The translations under genes and the position numbers were made by a program. Shown one piece after another: positions 51,545 to 60,791 of a stretch of 64,000 nucleotides of DNA. The first letter of the stretch is position 1; each line of letters starts with the position of its first letter. The stretch covers positions 62,001 through 126,000 of the forward strand of contig JAJVIK010000011.1 of assembly GCA_022072055.1 (NCBI GenBank), in the 5' to 3' direction. The stretch comes from a bacterium. GTDB taxonomy: Bacteria; Hinthialibacterota; Hinthialibacteria; OLB16. A model generated the notes under the pieces. It searched no databases, was not told where the DNA came from, and saw only the letters and a program-made list of their open reading frames with translations.

Positions 51545-52723
51545 TTAGCCCACTCGTAAGACCACGCAGGTGAGGTATCGGGTTTCAGGCGCGGAAAGAA
51601 GCGGCGGGTGGTCGGCGGCCTGGCCGCGAATCTCGATCAGCTTGGCGCTTCGCCCCGCGTCTCTGGCCGCAAGGACGAGCATGTCGAGAAACGCCGCCTC
51701 GGTCACGTTGTGCGAACACGCCGAAGTGCACAAGAGGCCCCCACCCCTTACCAGCCGAAACGCGCGGCGGTTGAGCTCGCGGTAACCCCGAAGGGCGTTC
51801 TCCACATCCTTCTTCCGTTTGGCGAAGGCCGGTGGGTCCAGGTTGACGATGTCGAATTCGCGTCGGTCGCGGACCAATTCGGGTAGTCTCTCGAAGACAT
51901 TGGCGCGACTGAAACGCGCCTGCCTGACCGCGTTCAGCTCGGCGTTGCGCCGGGCTTGCAGGATCGCCGCCTCCCCAGAGTCGAACGCCTCGACTGAAGC
52001 CGCCCCGAGCCGCGCGAGAGTTACCGCGAACGCTCCCGTGTAGCAGCACGCATCCAGCACGTCTGCCCCACCGGCGAACCACCCGAGAGCCTGGATGTTC
52101 TCCATCTGGTCCAGGAACAGTCCGGTCTTCTGCCCCTCGGCCACATCCACCTCAAACCGGATTCCGTGACAATCCACCGTCACGGGCCCTGGGAGGGCCC
52201 CGCTCAGTTCGCGTCGAAAAAGGTCAATTCCCTCCAGGCTCCGGGCTTCCGAGTCGCAGCGCGCATACAGACAATCCGGCGCGAGCAGGGAGTCGAGGAC
52301 CTCCGCGACCATGGGCAGCAGACGGTCCATGCCCGCGGTGAGAGATTGGAGAACCACCACCGGACCGTATCGATCCACGATCAAGCCCGGCAATCCATCA
52401 GCCTCACCGTGGACCAAGCGAACAGCCTCGCGGTTGAGGCGAAGGCTCTCGCGATGAGCAAGAGCCGCGCGCAAGCGTTCCTCCATCCATGCCGTGTCTA
52501 TGAAGATCTCCCCCGCGGCCAGGACACGCGCGGCGATCAGCGAACGCGGGTTGTAATAGGCGGTCCAGCACTCTTTCCCGTCCCGAAAGCGCGCGTGAAC
52601 CAGCGACCCCGGCTCCACCTCCAGGGAATGTTCGATCTCATTGGAGAAGATCCAGGGATGCAGTCGCGCGCGCCGCTTCCGGGCGGATGGGGAAAGGAAT
52701 AGATTGGGGATGTTTCCGGTCAT
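51545..52723 (-). CDS. rlmI: RlmI-like class I SAM-dependent 23S rRNA methyltransferase
   Basis: 392 residues. A PUA-type N-terminal domain (RARLHPWIFSNEIE) is followed by VHGEADGLPGLIVDRYG, the RlmI/RlmK signature, GQKTGLFLDQMENI, motif I VLDACCYTGAFAVTLARLGA and catalytic motif FDIVNLDPPAFAKRKK. It is expected to methylate a cytosine of 23S rRNA (RlmI methylates m5C1962 in E. coli). ATG 52723 is chosen over an in-frame GTG at 52750, since it gives the conserved length. Divergent from smpB, 56 bases away. Confidence 0.85.
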   Translation of the reverse strand: MTGNIPNLFLSPSARKRRARLHPWIFSNEIEHSLEVEPGSLVHARFRDGKECWTAYYNPRSLIAARVLAAGEIFIDTAWMEERLRAALAHRESLRLNREAVRLVHGEADGLPGLIVDRYGPVVVLQSLTAGMDRLLPMVAEVLDSLLAPDCLYARCDSEARSLEGIDLFRRELSGALPGPVTVDCHGIRFEVDVAEGQKTGLFLDQMENIQALGWFAGGADVLDACCYTGAFAVTLARLGAASVEAFDSGEAAILQARRNAELNAVRQARFSRANVFERLPELVRDRREFDIVNLDPPAFAKRKKDVENALRGYRELNRRAFRLVRGGGLLCTSACSHNVTEAAFLDMLVLAARDAGRSAKLIEIRGQAADHPPLLSAPETRYLTCVVLRVG

Positions 52724-52779
52724 CTGTCTTGGGGGTCGGGGGAGGGTCACCTGAGAGCGGGCTGTGATAAACTCATTTC

Positions 52780-53238
52780 ATGTCCGACAACGACCGCGAT
52801 ATCGCCAGAAACCGGAAGGCCTTTCACGAATACCATGTGCTCGAAAAGGTCGAGGCCGGGATCGCGCTTCAGGGGAGCGAGGTCAAATCCCTTCGGGAAG
52901 GGAAATGCAACCTGAAGGACAGCTACGCCGGGTTTGAGAACGGCCAAGCCCTCCTGTTCAACTGCCACATATCCCATTACGGTCCCGCCGGATTGTGGAA
53001 CCATGTTCCGGAGCGGGCGCGCGTGCTCCTCCTCCACCGACGCGAGATCGACCGCCTTTTCGGGCGGGTCCAGCAGAAGGGCCTCACCCTGATCCCGCTG
53101 CGCATGTACTGGAAGGGCGGCAGGGCGAAAGTGGAGCTCGGGCTGTGTCAGGGGAAGAAGCTCCACGACAAGCGCGAGGCCCTTAAGGAGAAGGAACTCA
53201 AGCGCGAGGCCCAGGCCGCCATGTCTCGAAGGCGGTGA
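52780..53238 (+). CDS. smpB: SsrA-binding protein
   Basis: 152 residues, typical length. Conserved blocks ARNRKAFHEYHVLEKVEAGI, LQGSEVKSLREGKCNLKDSY, LLFNCHISHY, RARVLLLHRREIDRLFG and the C-terminal tail KKLHDKREALKEKELKRE. SmpB binds tmRNA for trans-translation rescue of stalled ribosomes. No tmRNA gene was found next to it. Confidence 0.97.
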   Translation: MSDNDRDIARNRKAFHEYHVLEKVEAGIALQGSEVKSLREGKCNLKDSYAGFENGQALLFNCHISHYGPAGLWNHVPERARVLLLHRREIDRLFGRVQQKGLTLIPLRMYWKGGRAKVELGLCQGKKLHDKREALKEKELKREAQAAMSRRR

Positions 53239-53292
53239 ACGGGCGCGGGCGAAGCTCCCCCCAAGCCGCCTCCGAGCCCCTCCCAGTCGTCT

Positions 53293-56200
53293 CTACCCCC
53301 GCTTTTCCTCCTCCGCCTTGAGCTTCCCAAGCAGCTCGCGGACTTCCTCGGCGCTCTTCTTCGATTCGGGATTGAGCTGCAGATAACGCTCGAAGTGGCG
53401 GATGGCGTCCTTGGTCCGTCCGGCTTCTTTCTGAAAATGCCCCATCTGGAAATGGAACCGCGTGTTGTTCGGCTCGATCTCCATCGCCTTATAGAGCGAT
53501 TGGATGGCGTTCTCCACCTCGCCGATGTTATGGAACGCGAACGCCAAGCGGCTCCAGTTCTCGGCGGAGGTCGGTTCCGCCTGGACCTCGGTCCACCGTC
53601 GTAGAACCGTCGGGTCCTTGAGCGCCTCTTTGGTGGGGGTGACTCCCTCGGTGCCTGTCCCGGCGTGAATCATCGGCATCTCCGGGATTCGCCGGTTCTG
53701 CACCCAGCGGTAGATCATGGAAAGGACAAACAGGGCGACAATCAACGCCGCACCGATCATCCCGAAGAACTTCAGCCGGTGCCAAAGTAGGGCCGATTTC
53801 ACTTCCTCGAAGGCATCCTGAGCCTCCTTGACCTGAGGGAAAGCCGGGTTTACCTGAATGAAGGCGTCCAAATCGTTTCTGGAGGCGGCCAACGCTTCCG
53901 GACGAGTCGGGGACTCGGCCAGCGCCTTCTTGGCGCTGGCGAGATTCCGCCAGAATGTCTGGTAGGGAGCCCGCTCGGGAGGCGTGATCAGCTCCATCGG
54001 AACGTTGTCCGCCATTTGCAGCACCTGGTCCCACTGCGAAGAGCGAATCTGCTTGTCCACATCCGTCCGATAGAGCTCAAACTTCTTCTCGTTGATCTCC
54101 TTCATGCCCAAGACGATTTCGGGTTTAGCCGGGGTCTCCTCGGATTCGTTTCCGGATCGGTCGACCGAAGTCACAAAATAATAGAGGGTCATGGAGGTCT
54201 CACCGCGACGGGGTCGGTCGGAGGAGCGCGGACGGGTTGTGTCCATCTCCACGGTGAAGGCCTCCGCCTTGTTGAGCTTCTCGGTCGTGGAGCGATACAC
54301 CCGGTAGGATACATTCGCCTCGGGAGAGGGGTCCCAGCTCAATGTGATCTCTCCACCATCATCCTGCGACACGATCGAGACCGAGGCTGGGGGTGGGGGC
54401 GGACGCTTGTCGATGTCCACCACCAGCTCGGCGGGGGTGGGATCGACATTTCCGGCGGCGTCGCGGGATTGCACATACAGCACATGCTCGCCGTGATCCG
54501 CCTTGGCCAGGAGGTCCGTGGCTTGAAGGGAGGCCTCCGAGGTCCAGTCGCTCCAGTCGCCTTGGTCGATCCTCCACCGGAACATGATGTCCAGCGTGCG
54601 ACTGTTGCTGTCCTTCCCCGCGAAGCGGTAGATCAGAACCTGTCCGGAGTCATCCGCGAGGACCCTCGTGTTCGGAGGGGTGTTGAAGTCGAAGCGAAGC
54701 GAAGCCGGCTCGCTCTGGACATTCTGGGCTTCGTCGCGAGCCTCGAAGGAAATCTGGTGAAACCCATCCGAGAGGCCGGTGAGGACCGTTTGTTGCACGA
54801 TCGGGGTCCATTCGGAGGGCGGGTTTTGGTCCAAGCGGTAGCGGTACTGAAGCTCATCCGCCGAGGTCCGGTTGTCGGTCCCGCGGACCCCAAAGCGAAC
54901 CTCGTAAACCGGGTCCGTGTCGAAATCCACCTCCTGCGCGATCCGCTCCCAATCCCGGGGAAGTTCCTCGGCCACACAAGTCGGTGGGGTGCTGTCCACT
55001 TCAAAGCGGACGCTCGCCTCCAGCGCTGAAATGTTGTCGAGAGCGTCCTTGGCCCTGAGGAACAGGGCGTGATCGCCGTCGGCCAGGCCTTGGATGTTGG
55101 CGGAGGGTTCGGGGCTAAACTCCGACCATTCCCCATCATCCACCTTGAGACTGTAGAGGAGCGGATCCTCCGGACGGCAATTGTGGGTCCCCTCCCAGGA
55201 AGCGGTCAGGTCGCCGCGGTTGAGCAGGTCGCCGTTACGGGGTGAGAGAAACTTGGCCGTGGGCAGCACCCGCACGGTGAAGCGGCGGATGGTGGCGGGC
55301 GACTGACGGTTTCGGGCCTCGTCGATGGCCACCATCTGGAGCATGTGACTGCCGTTCTTGAGTTCGGTGAATTCGTGGGTGGTGGCGCTGGAGATCATTA
55401 CCGGAGCGCCCTCATCCAGAATGAGCTCGTATCGGAGCGACGCCGGGAGCGTGTAATTATCCTTTCCCTCCCAGGCGAGCTTCAAGTTGGGCTTGTCGAT
55501 GTCCCGAGGGATTGTGGAGAGAAAGCTCGAGGTCGGCGCGAGGTCGTCGGTCCGGTTGAAGAGCAATTGGCGCGCGGCGGTGGTGACCACCTGGTAGGAA
55601 ACTCCCCGATCGGACAGGATGGAGACCGGCCCACTCGGAGGAATCGCCACCGTCCGATCCCGCCATCGCGTCCCGTCTTCGGCAACCGCTTCCAGCACAT
55701 GGAAGTCCGCGTTGTTCTGCTTCCAAAGAATCCAGGGCCAACGCCCGTTGGGAACCAGGCGTATCGGGGAGGCGGCGCGCGCGAAGAAATTGGAAACCTT
55801 GGTCGGAGGATCCCAATAGGCCCCGCTCGCGCGGCCACGGGACAGCCAGAAGCTGAATTCCGACTCCCCGCCGGGGCGCAGACGTTCGGAGAGGATCATC
55901 ATGTACATGCGCCCATCCTGCTTCCACCCGACAAGTCCGTGAACCGGGTCGGCGTCGCTGTAAAGCGTCTCCGTCTCGTCCCAGGTCTGCCCCCGATTCG
56001 CCGAGCGAAATTGCTTGACCTCATAGCGCGCCAGCTGATTGATCGCCATAAACAGGAGCAGGGTGTCTCCATCCGCGAGGAGCTCATGGGTGATGGAGAG
56101 GATGCCGCTCACGGTCACCGCGGGTTTTGGGGCAGCCCAGGAATACCCTTGGTCGTTGCTCCGCGTGTAGTAAATCCCGCCAACCTGGGGATCGTCCGAA

Positions 56201-56382
56201 TCGCTTCCCCGGAAGGAAATATGAATGCTTCCATCCGAAAGGATGACCACCCTGGCTTCGCTGGCGCCAAAGCCTGGTGGGAGAACACTCCTCGCCGCGG
56301 ACCAATTCTGACCGACCTGACAGAGAGCCGGACCCGATGTTGCCAGGATCGCCAAAACCAGGAGACTGCGGATGGTTCTCAT
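53293..56382 (-). CDS. exported BNR propeller / Ig-like repeat / FN3 / TM / TPR protein
   Basis: 1,029 residues from ATG 56382 with GGAAAGGA upstream. Signal peptide (to LCQ-VGQNW) is followed by a sialidase-like BNR propeller (about 30-320), four Ig/triple-tyrosine-motif-like beta-sandwiches (about 325-720; repeated SEFSPEPS, WTPIV and WSDWTSE units), an FN3 domain (about 722-815), a helical region, one transmembrane helix (about 872-892, GMIGAALIVALFVLSMIYRW) and cytoplasmic TPRs (about 939-1010). Export plus one helix implies extracytoplasmic beta domains and an intracellular TPR. This looks like a surface or periplasmic sensor or scaffold. Ends convergent with smpB. Confidence 0.85.
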   Translation of the reverse strand: MRTIRSLLVLAILATSGPALCQVGQNWSAARSVLPPGFGASEARVVILSDGSIHISFRGSDSDDPQVGGIYYTRSNDQGYSWAAPKPAVTVSGILSITHELLADGDTLLLFMAINQLARYEVKQFRSANRGQTWDETETLYSDADPVHGLVGWKQDGRMYMMILSERLRPGGESEFSFWLSRGRASGAYWDPPTKVSNFFARAASPIRLVPNGRWPWILWKQNNADFHVLEAVAEDGTRWRDRTVAIPPSGPVSILSDRGVSYQVVTTAARQLLFNRTDDLAPTSSFLSTIPRDIDKPNLKLAWEGKDNYTLPASLRYELILDEGAPVMISSATTHEFTELKNGSHMLQMVAIDEARNRQSPATIRRFTVRVLPTAKFLSPRNGDLLNRGDLTASWEGTHNCRPEDPLLYSLKVDDGEWSEFSPEPSANIQGLADGDHALFLRAKDALDNISALEASVRFEVDSTPPTCVAEELPRDWERIAQEVDFDTDPVYEVRFGVRGTDNRTSADELQYRYRLDQNPPSEWTPIVQQTVLTGLSDGFHQISFEARDEAQNVQSEPASLRFDFNTPPNTRVLADDSGQVLIYRFAGKDSNSRTLDIMFRWRIDQGDWSDWTSEASLQATDLLAKADHGEHVLYVQSRDAAGNVDPTPAELVVDIDKRPPPPPASVSIVSQDDGGEITLSWDPSPEANVSYRVYRSTTEKLNKAEAFTVEMDTTRPRSSDRPRRGETSMTLYYFVTSVDRSGNESEETPAKPEIVLGMKEINEKKFELYRTDVDKQIRSSQWDQVLQMADNVPMELITPPERAPYQTFWRNLASAKKALAESPTRPEALAASRNDLDAFIQVNPAFPQVKEAQDAFEEVKSALLWHRLKFFGMIGAALIVALFVLSMIYRWVQNRRIPEMPMIHAGTGTEGVTPTKEALKDPTVLRRWTEVQAEPTSAENWSRLAFAFHNIGEVENAIQSLYKAMEIEPNNTRFHFQMGHFQKEAGRTKDAIRHFERYLQLNPESKKSAEEVRELLGKLKAEEEKRG

Positions 56383-56491
56383 GCTCGGTGATTCCTTTCC
56401 CCTGAATCGAGTGCTGTTCTCCGCCAGGCGCCCATCGCGGCGACCCAAGCTCGTGGACCTCCGGATGATGGGTGGAGGCGCCACGAAAATT

Positions 56492-56524
56492 CACCCCAAA
56501 CGGTAGGGTTTTCCCTTGGGGGTG
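56492..56524. repeat. inverted repeat in divergent promoter region
   Basis: CACCCCAA (56492-56499) pairs with TTGGGGGTG (56516-56524) with one extra G, loop 16 bases. It lies between the divergent propeller/TPR and DUF362 genes, 34 bases upstream of the DUF362 promoter -35, so it may be an operator. Function not known. Confidence 0.35.
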
Positions 56525-56557
56525 TCAACTTTGGCGCGCGGACGCAAGTTTCAAAGA

Positions 56558-56586
56558 TTGACGCCCCCCGGAGGGGTCCCTAACAT
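56558..56586 (+). promoter_or_regulatory. sigma70-like promoter for DUF362 gene
   Basis: TTGACG (56558-56563), exactly 17 bases, TAACAT (56581-56586). The spacer includes a CCCC-GGA-GGGG palindrome that could be an operator. The start at 56644 lies 58 bases after the -10, with GAAGGAAGGGG before it. Confidence 0.5.
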
Positions 56587-56643
56587 AAGAGCTTGCCGCA
56601 ACCGAAAGCATCACGCCAGTAGAGTCGAAGGAAGGGGAAACCA

Positions 56644-57654
56644 TTGCCGGAAAGTCGGACCGCCCGGGTCTCCGCGACTGAAATCAACCCGTCGAACAGG
56701 GCCCTTGTTTCCCTCGCGCGCGCCCAGTCTTACAGACAGGGAGAGGTCCGCGATGCCGTGCTTCAATCCCTTGCCCCGTTTGGTGGCCCGGGGGTGTTGG
56801 CCTCCCCGGGGGAAACTGTCCTCCTCAAACCCAATCTGGTGACCTATCCCTCGGAGAACCGCCCCTCCTGCACACATCCGGAAGTGGTCTTGGCCATCGC
56901 GCGATTGGTCCGTGAGATTGGGGGAAGACCAGTCATCGGGGATAGTCCCGCGCTCGGCTCGCTCCAGGGAGTCGCCACGAAGACCGGGCTGGCCGAAGCC
57001 GCGAGAGCCGAGGGCATCCCGCTTCAAACACTTTCCGGAATCAGGGTGATGAAGGTAACCTTGAGCGGAGAGGTTTTCCATCTTCCGGTCGCCGCCGAGG
57101 CAGTCAAGGCGGATGCAATCATCAACCTTCCGAAATTCAAAGCGCACCGTCAGGCCACGCTCACCTTTGGAGTCAAGAACCTCTACGGCTGTGTTCCCAG
57201 CAAGCGAAAAGCTTTCCGCCATTTCGCCTCAGGCGGAGATCTGGACTGGTTCTGCAATATGCTGGTGGCGAACGCGGTCGCGCTCAGACCCCGGTTCACG
57301 CTGGTGGATGGAATCGTCGGGATGGAAGGTCAGGGCCCGACCCGTGGGAACCCCCGCCCCCTGAATGTGTTGGTGGGGGGAACCGATGTCACCGCGGTGG
57401 ACTCCACCTGCTGTCGGATCGTGGACTATCCTCCTCTTGGACTTTCCACCATCAAGGCGGCGCGACGGCTTGGAGTGGGGGTCTGGGACCCGGACCGGAT
57501 CGATCTGGCCGGTGAGCCCCTGGAGACACTCGTGGTCCGCGACTTCCAGTTCGCCAGGGAGATCCCGATCTTTTTCAGTCTTCCGCAGCTTCTTAAGAGC
57601 TGCCTGCGATCCTTCCGGGAGATGCTGGCTCCAGATCCCTCGGGTCCGCGTTAG
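56644..57654 (+). CDS. DUF362 domain-containing protein
   Basis: 336 residues from TTG 56644, preceded by GGAAGGGG. The DUF362 pattern is clear: VLLKPNLVTYPSENRPSCTH, REIGGRPVIGDSPALGSLQG, IINLPKFKAHRQATLTFGVK, LVDGIVGMEGQGPTRGNPRP, NVLVGGTDVTAVDSTCCRIV. The family contains proteins with iron-sulfur clusters or nickel/corrinoid links in other species; this member has no ferredoxin domain. Its role is unknown. It converges on the globin gene, their stop codons overlapping by two bases. Confidence 0.9.
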   Translation: MPESRTARVSATEINPSNRALVSLARAQSYRQGEVRDAVLQSLAPFGGPGVLASPGETVLLKPNLVTYPSENRPSCTHPEVVLAIARLVREIGGRPVIGDSPALGSLQGVATKTGLAEAARAEGIPLQTLSGIRVMKVTLSGEVFHLPVAAEAVKADAIINLPKFKAHRQATLTFGVKNLYGCVPSKRKAFRHFASGGDLDWFCNMLVANAVALRPRFTLVDGIVGMEGQGPTRGNPRPLNVLVGGTDVTAVDSTCCRIVDYPPLGLSTIKAARRLGVGVWDPDRIDLAGEPLETLVVRDFQFAREIPIFFSLPQLLKSCLRSFREMLAPDPSGPR

Positions 57655-58016
57655 CGCCCCAAGACCTCATCCCGGACGCTTTCGGCCACCTTCTTGACCT
57701 CGCCGACCAGGTCGGACGGAACCGAGAGCTCCACCAGTGTGGCTTCCAGGTCCTCCACCACGGCGTCAAAGTGAGTGTCGTTCATCCCCTGAGCCACCAA
57801 GTGAGCGTGACCGGACCGCAAGTCTTTTCCGGCATAATTGTTCGGGCCCCCGAACGCGTAGGTGAGGAACGCCTTCTGCTTGCGACGTTGCAGGTCCATG
57901 TCCACGGAATCAAAAAAGCGCGAAATCCGGTCATCGCTCAGCACCTTCTGATAGAAGATGTCCACGGCGGCGTTGACCGCCTCCTTACCCCCGATCCGCT
58001 CAAACAACTCATTCAT
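57651..58016 (-). CDS. group I truncated hemoglobin
   Basis: 121 residues. The TrHbN pattern is intact: LFERIGGKEAVNAAVDIFYQ, FLTYAFGGPNNYAGKDLR, proximal-His block SGHAHLVAQGMNDTHFD and the DLEATLVELSVPSDLV helix. It binds haem and oxygen or nitric oxide, probably for NO detoxification or oxygen handling. The start at 58016 has AAGGAGG eight bases upstream; longer in-frame extensions have no such site. A sigma70-like promoter lies 27-60 bases upstream. Confidence 0.95.
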   Translation of the reverse strand: MNELFERIGGKEAVNAAVDIFYQKVLSDDRISRFFDSVDMDLQRRKQKAFLTYAFGGPNNYAGKDLRSGHAHLVAQGMNDTHFDAVVEDLEATLVELSVPSDLVGEVKKVAESVRDEVLGR

Positions 58017-58049
58017 GATAAGGCCTCCTTGATAAGGAAATATGCATGG

Positions 58050-58078
58050 AATATGCAACTTATACCGGGGGCTGGCAA
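58050..58078 (-). promoter_or_regulatory. sigma70-like promoter for truncated hemoglobin
   Basis: On the minus strand TTGCCA (58073-58078), 17 bases, CATATT (58050-58055). The predicted start of transcription leaves a leader of about 27 bases with the ribosome site. Confidence 0.45.
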
Positions 58079-58108
58079 GGGGGAGCGGAGGGAAAAAAAC
58101 CGGCTCGA

Positions 58109-59305
58109 CTATATCCGTAGAAAAATCTTTCGACGGTACATCCACCAGCAGACCAACCAGAGTGCGGTCAGAACGGCAGAACGACTCCACATCGGTCCCC
58201 ACACACCCTCGAAAAGGTCCTGTCCGAAGTGGGTTCGAAGGGTCTGGGGAATCCACCCACCGGCCAGGGCGTTCATCACATAGATCCCAATCGAGTTCAT
58301 CCCCACCACGACGAGTGGGAAGGCCCCGCGTTTCAACCCCCGAACATCGATGATCCAGTGGAAGGCGGCGAGCATCGCCAGAGTCCACCCACCACTGAAA
58401 AGAACCCAAGATGGGGTCCAGATGCGCTTCACAATCGGGCAAAGGGTAAGGCCCGCGAGCCACCCCAGCGCCAGGCAGACCACGGCGGAGACGACCAACG
58501 CTTTGGCCTTGCTCGTCTGAGTGGGCGACCCCCTGAGAAGCTCACCCGCCATCAGTCCCAGAATCGCGGTGCCCATGGAGGGGATAAACGAAAGCGTGGC
58601 GTATCCACCCCCGTTGAACCTCCAGCCATCCGGCCAAGGAAAAAGGTTCAGGAACCAAAAGTCAAAAGCCCACGCCAGATTCGTGTTCTTGTTCCAGTGG
58701 GCGAAGAATCCTGAGAAGGTCACCCCCGGCTCGGCGGCGTTGACCGAGGCAAGGTCAAAATCGGTGGGAGGAACAGGGTAGAGGGAGAAGGCCAACCAGT
58801 ATCCGAGCAAGATTCCCGCGACCGCAACACACTGAACCCTGAGACCCCGACCCAAGAGGAGATAAACAAAGGCGTAACCCAGCCCAATCTGACTTAAGAC
58901 ATCCTCAAATGTCCAACGAGTGAACTCCGACCCATTGGAGCGTAAGAACACGCCAAGCAAGACCAGGACAAGGGCCCGCCAGAGGACATGGATAGCGATT
59001 CGCGCGGACGAATCGCCGCGCGCCACCCGGCTCGCGTAAGAGTACGGCATGGCGACTCCGACCATGAACATGAATGACGGCTGAATCAGGTCCCAAAAGC
59101 TGCATCCCACCCAGGCGACATGGCTGAGCTGGTAATCCAGGAACTGCAAGAGGCGGTTGTCGGGATAGTGCTCGGCGACATGGCCGATCCCCAACCCGCC
59201 CGAGACCATTGCGAGCATCACGAACCCGCGATAGGCGTCGAGCGACACCAGCCGCTCCGGTTTGGGCGGGGAATCCGGTTGGCCGTGGGGGGCGGGCGCG
59301 TTCAC
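58109..59305 (-). CDS. second heparan-glucosaminide acetyltransferase-like membrane protein (DUF5009/HGSNAT)
   Basis: 398 residues, polytopic. The signature VSLDAYRGFVMLAMVSGGLG and the following CSFWDLIQPSFMFMVGVAMP mirror the paralog at 2687-3832, and both end in YRRKIFL/YRQRIFL. It starts at GTG 59305, overlapping the stop of the upstream secreted gene (GTGA); a long upstream in-frame extension to 59554 lies inside that gene and is not used. Substrate unknown; acetylation of amino sugars is the family expectation. Confidence 0.85.
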   Translation of the reverse strand: MNAPAPHGQPDSPPKPERLVSLDAYRGFVMLAMVSGGLGIGHVAEHYPDNRLLQFLDYQLSHVAWVGCSFWDLIQPSFMFMVGVAMPYSYASRVARGDSSARIAIHVLWRALVLVLLGVFLRSNGSEFTRWTFEDVLSQIGLGYAFVYLLLGRGLRVQCVAVAGILLGYWLAFSLYPVPPTDFDLASVNAAEPGVTFSGFFAHWNKNTNLAWAFDFWFLNLFPWPDGWRFNGGGYATLSFIPSMGTAILGLMAGELLRGSPTQTSKAKALVVSAVVCLALGWLAGLTLCPIVKRIWTPSWVLFSGGWTLAMLAAFHWIIDVRGLKRGAFPLVVVGMNSIGIYVMNALAGGWIPQTLRTHFGQDLFEGVWGPMWSRSAVLTALWLVCWWMYRRKIFLRI

Positions 59306-60753
59306 CTTGGCCGCTGAAGGCTCTGGATCAGATTCAGGAGCTCCTGGGTGGAGGAGGCCACCCCGCCGCCCGGCAGCGTCATCGGAGGTATGGCGGGCTG
59401 AGGCAGCTGGGGAAGTCCAGCTCCCGGAGGCGGCTGAGGAACCGGGAGCGGAATGCTTGGCAGGGTCCGTTGAGCCGGACCGGAGGAGGCGGAAGGATCC
59501 TCCAAGACGGTCGTGTAAAAGTACTCCAGGATGACGTGGGCGGCTTGCGGCCAACGCCCGCGGATTTCACGCTCCTTCTCTCCCTCCGAGAGCGAGGGGT
59601 CCAGGGCGAGTCTCTTCAAGTCCTCATTCATGCTGATCGCGTCCGGTACAACCCGATACCCAAATCGTTGAGAGAAAAAGACCGCGCTTCCCCCCGCCAA
59701 GGCCGCCACAATTTGATCCTGCTCCTGGTAGGCGTCTCGGATCGCCTCGATCTCCGTTTCAATCACCGTGTGCGCCGCCTGCTTGGGATGCCAGGTTGCG
59801 GTGGTGCCATCCGGGAATTCGAAGTACAGCGATTCCCCTTCCACCCGAGTCCGAAACACACCGTAGACATAGGCCATCTGCCCGGCGGTCAGGTTCAAAC
59901 GCTCCCGTGTGGAGGAGTAAGGGATGCTCGCGGTGTCCCTCCAGACTTGGGCCGCCTTGGTTTCCAGCGCCGCGCGAAACTTGGCGGGGTCATCCGCCTG
60001 GATCAGTTCTTGATTCACATTGAAGGGAGAGGTGTACGGGTGTTTCCTGACCGGCAGGCCGTTGACTCGCAGCAAAATGACCCGGTTGTCCGGGTCCGGA
60101 AACACCTCCAGAAATACGGGTGGGGGGATCAGGGTCCCGTCCACTACCAGCGTGCCCGGGAAGAACATCCCCGCCCCTGTCGGTGATTCCATCCCGGTCA
60201 GCCGCGCGCGTTTGTACCGGATTCCCTGGCCCGAATCGATCAGGAGCTCGGATGGCATGCGCTCTCGGAAGAAGCGAACATGGTGGCTCCGGGCATGACT
60301 CTCATGGTACAAGCCCGGATTTTGGTCCGAGAGGTTCTGGAGGATTCGGGACACGTTGGGGAAAAAACCGCTCACGTCCACCCGCTCCGGAAGTTCACCG
60401 GTCCCATCGAAAACCAAGTCGGTGGCGGCATTCAAGCCTCGCAAGAACTCTTCGCGCGAAATGCCGGACGCGAAAACCGCGAGCCCATTCGGCTGCTGAA
60501 TCAGCCAGGGATATCGCGCCTGCACTCGATTCGCCCGTTCGGCCAGGGACTCGAAGGCATCCGGGGGCGGTAGAAGCGGTTCAGGAATTCGTGGAAACGC
60601 GCTTGCGCTTTCGGGAAATGGGGATGCGGTCTCTTGGGCAGTGAGTGGAACTCCTGCAAACGCCAGAAGCAAGGACGCGCAGAGAGACAGGAGTCCTCGG
60701 AGCGGCTTGGAAGCCGCCCGAGAACCCATCCGAGGCGCCGAACGTTCCGCCAT
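59302..60753 (-). CDS. exported protein of unknown function, cotranscribed with HGSNAT-like gene
   Basis: 483 residues from ATG 60753, with GGGGAGG six bases ahead. Signal peptide at about 20-40 (LLSLCASLLLAFAGVPLTAQ). No domain recognised. The mature protein is mixed alpha/beta, with several helices in the C-terminal half, and ends in a Pro/Gly-rich tail (QPPPGAGLPQLPQPAIPPMT). Its end overlaps the GTG of the acetyltransferase-like gene, so both are coupled in translation. Confidence 0.75.
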   Translation of the reverse strand: MAERSAPRMGSRAASKPLRGLLSLCASLLLAFAGVPLTAQETASPFPESASAFPRIPEPLLPPPDAFESLAERANRVQARYPWLIQQPNGLAVFASGISREEFLRGLNAATDLVFDGTGELPERVDVSGFFPNVSRILQNLSDQNPGLYHESHARSHHVRFFRERMPSELLIDSGQGIRYKRARLTGMESPTGAGMFFPGTLVVDGTLIPPPVFLEVFPDPDNRVILLRVNGLPVRKHPYTSPFNVNQELIQADDPAKFRAALETKAAQVWRDTASIPYSSTRERLNLTAGQMAYVYGVFRTRVEGESLYFEFPDGTTATWHPKQAAHTVIETEIEAIRDAYQEQDQIVAALAGGSAVFFSQRFGYRVVPDAISMNEDLKRLALDPSLSEGEKEREIRGRWPQAAHVILEYFYTTVLEDPSASSGPAQRTLPSIPLPVPQPPPGAGLPQLPQPAIPPMTLPGGGVASSTQELLNLIQSLQRPR

Positions 60754-60791
60754 CGTTAACCTCCCCGCCGGATACCGGCCCAAAAAGAAGC

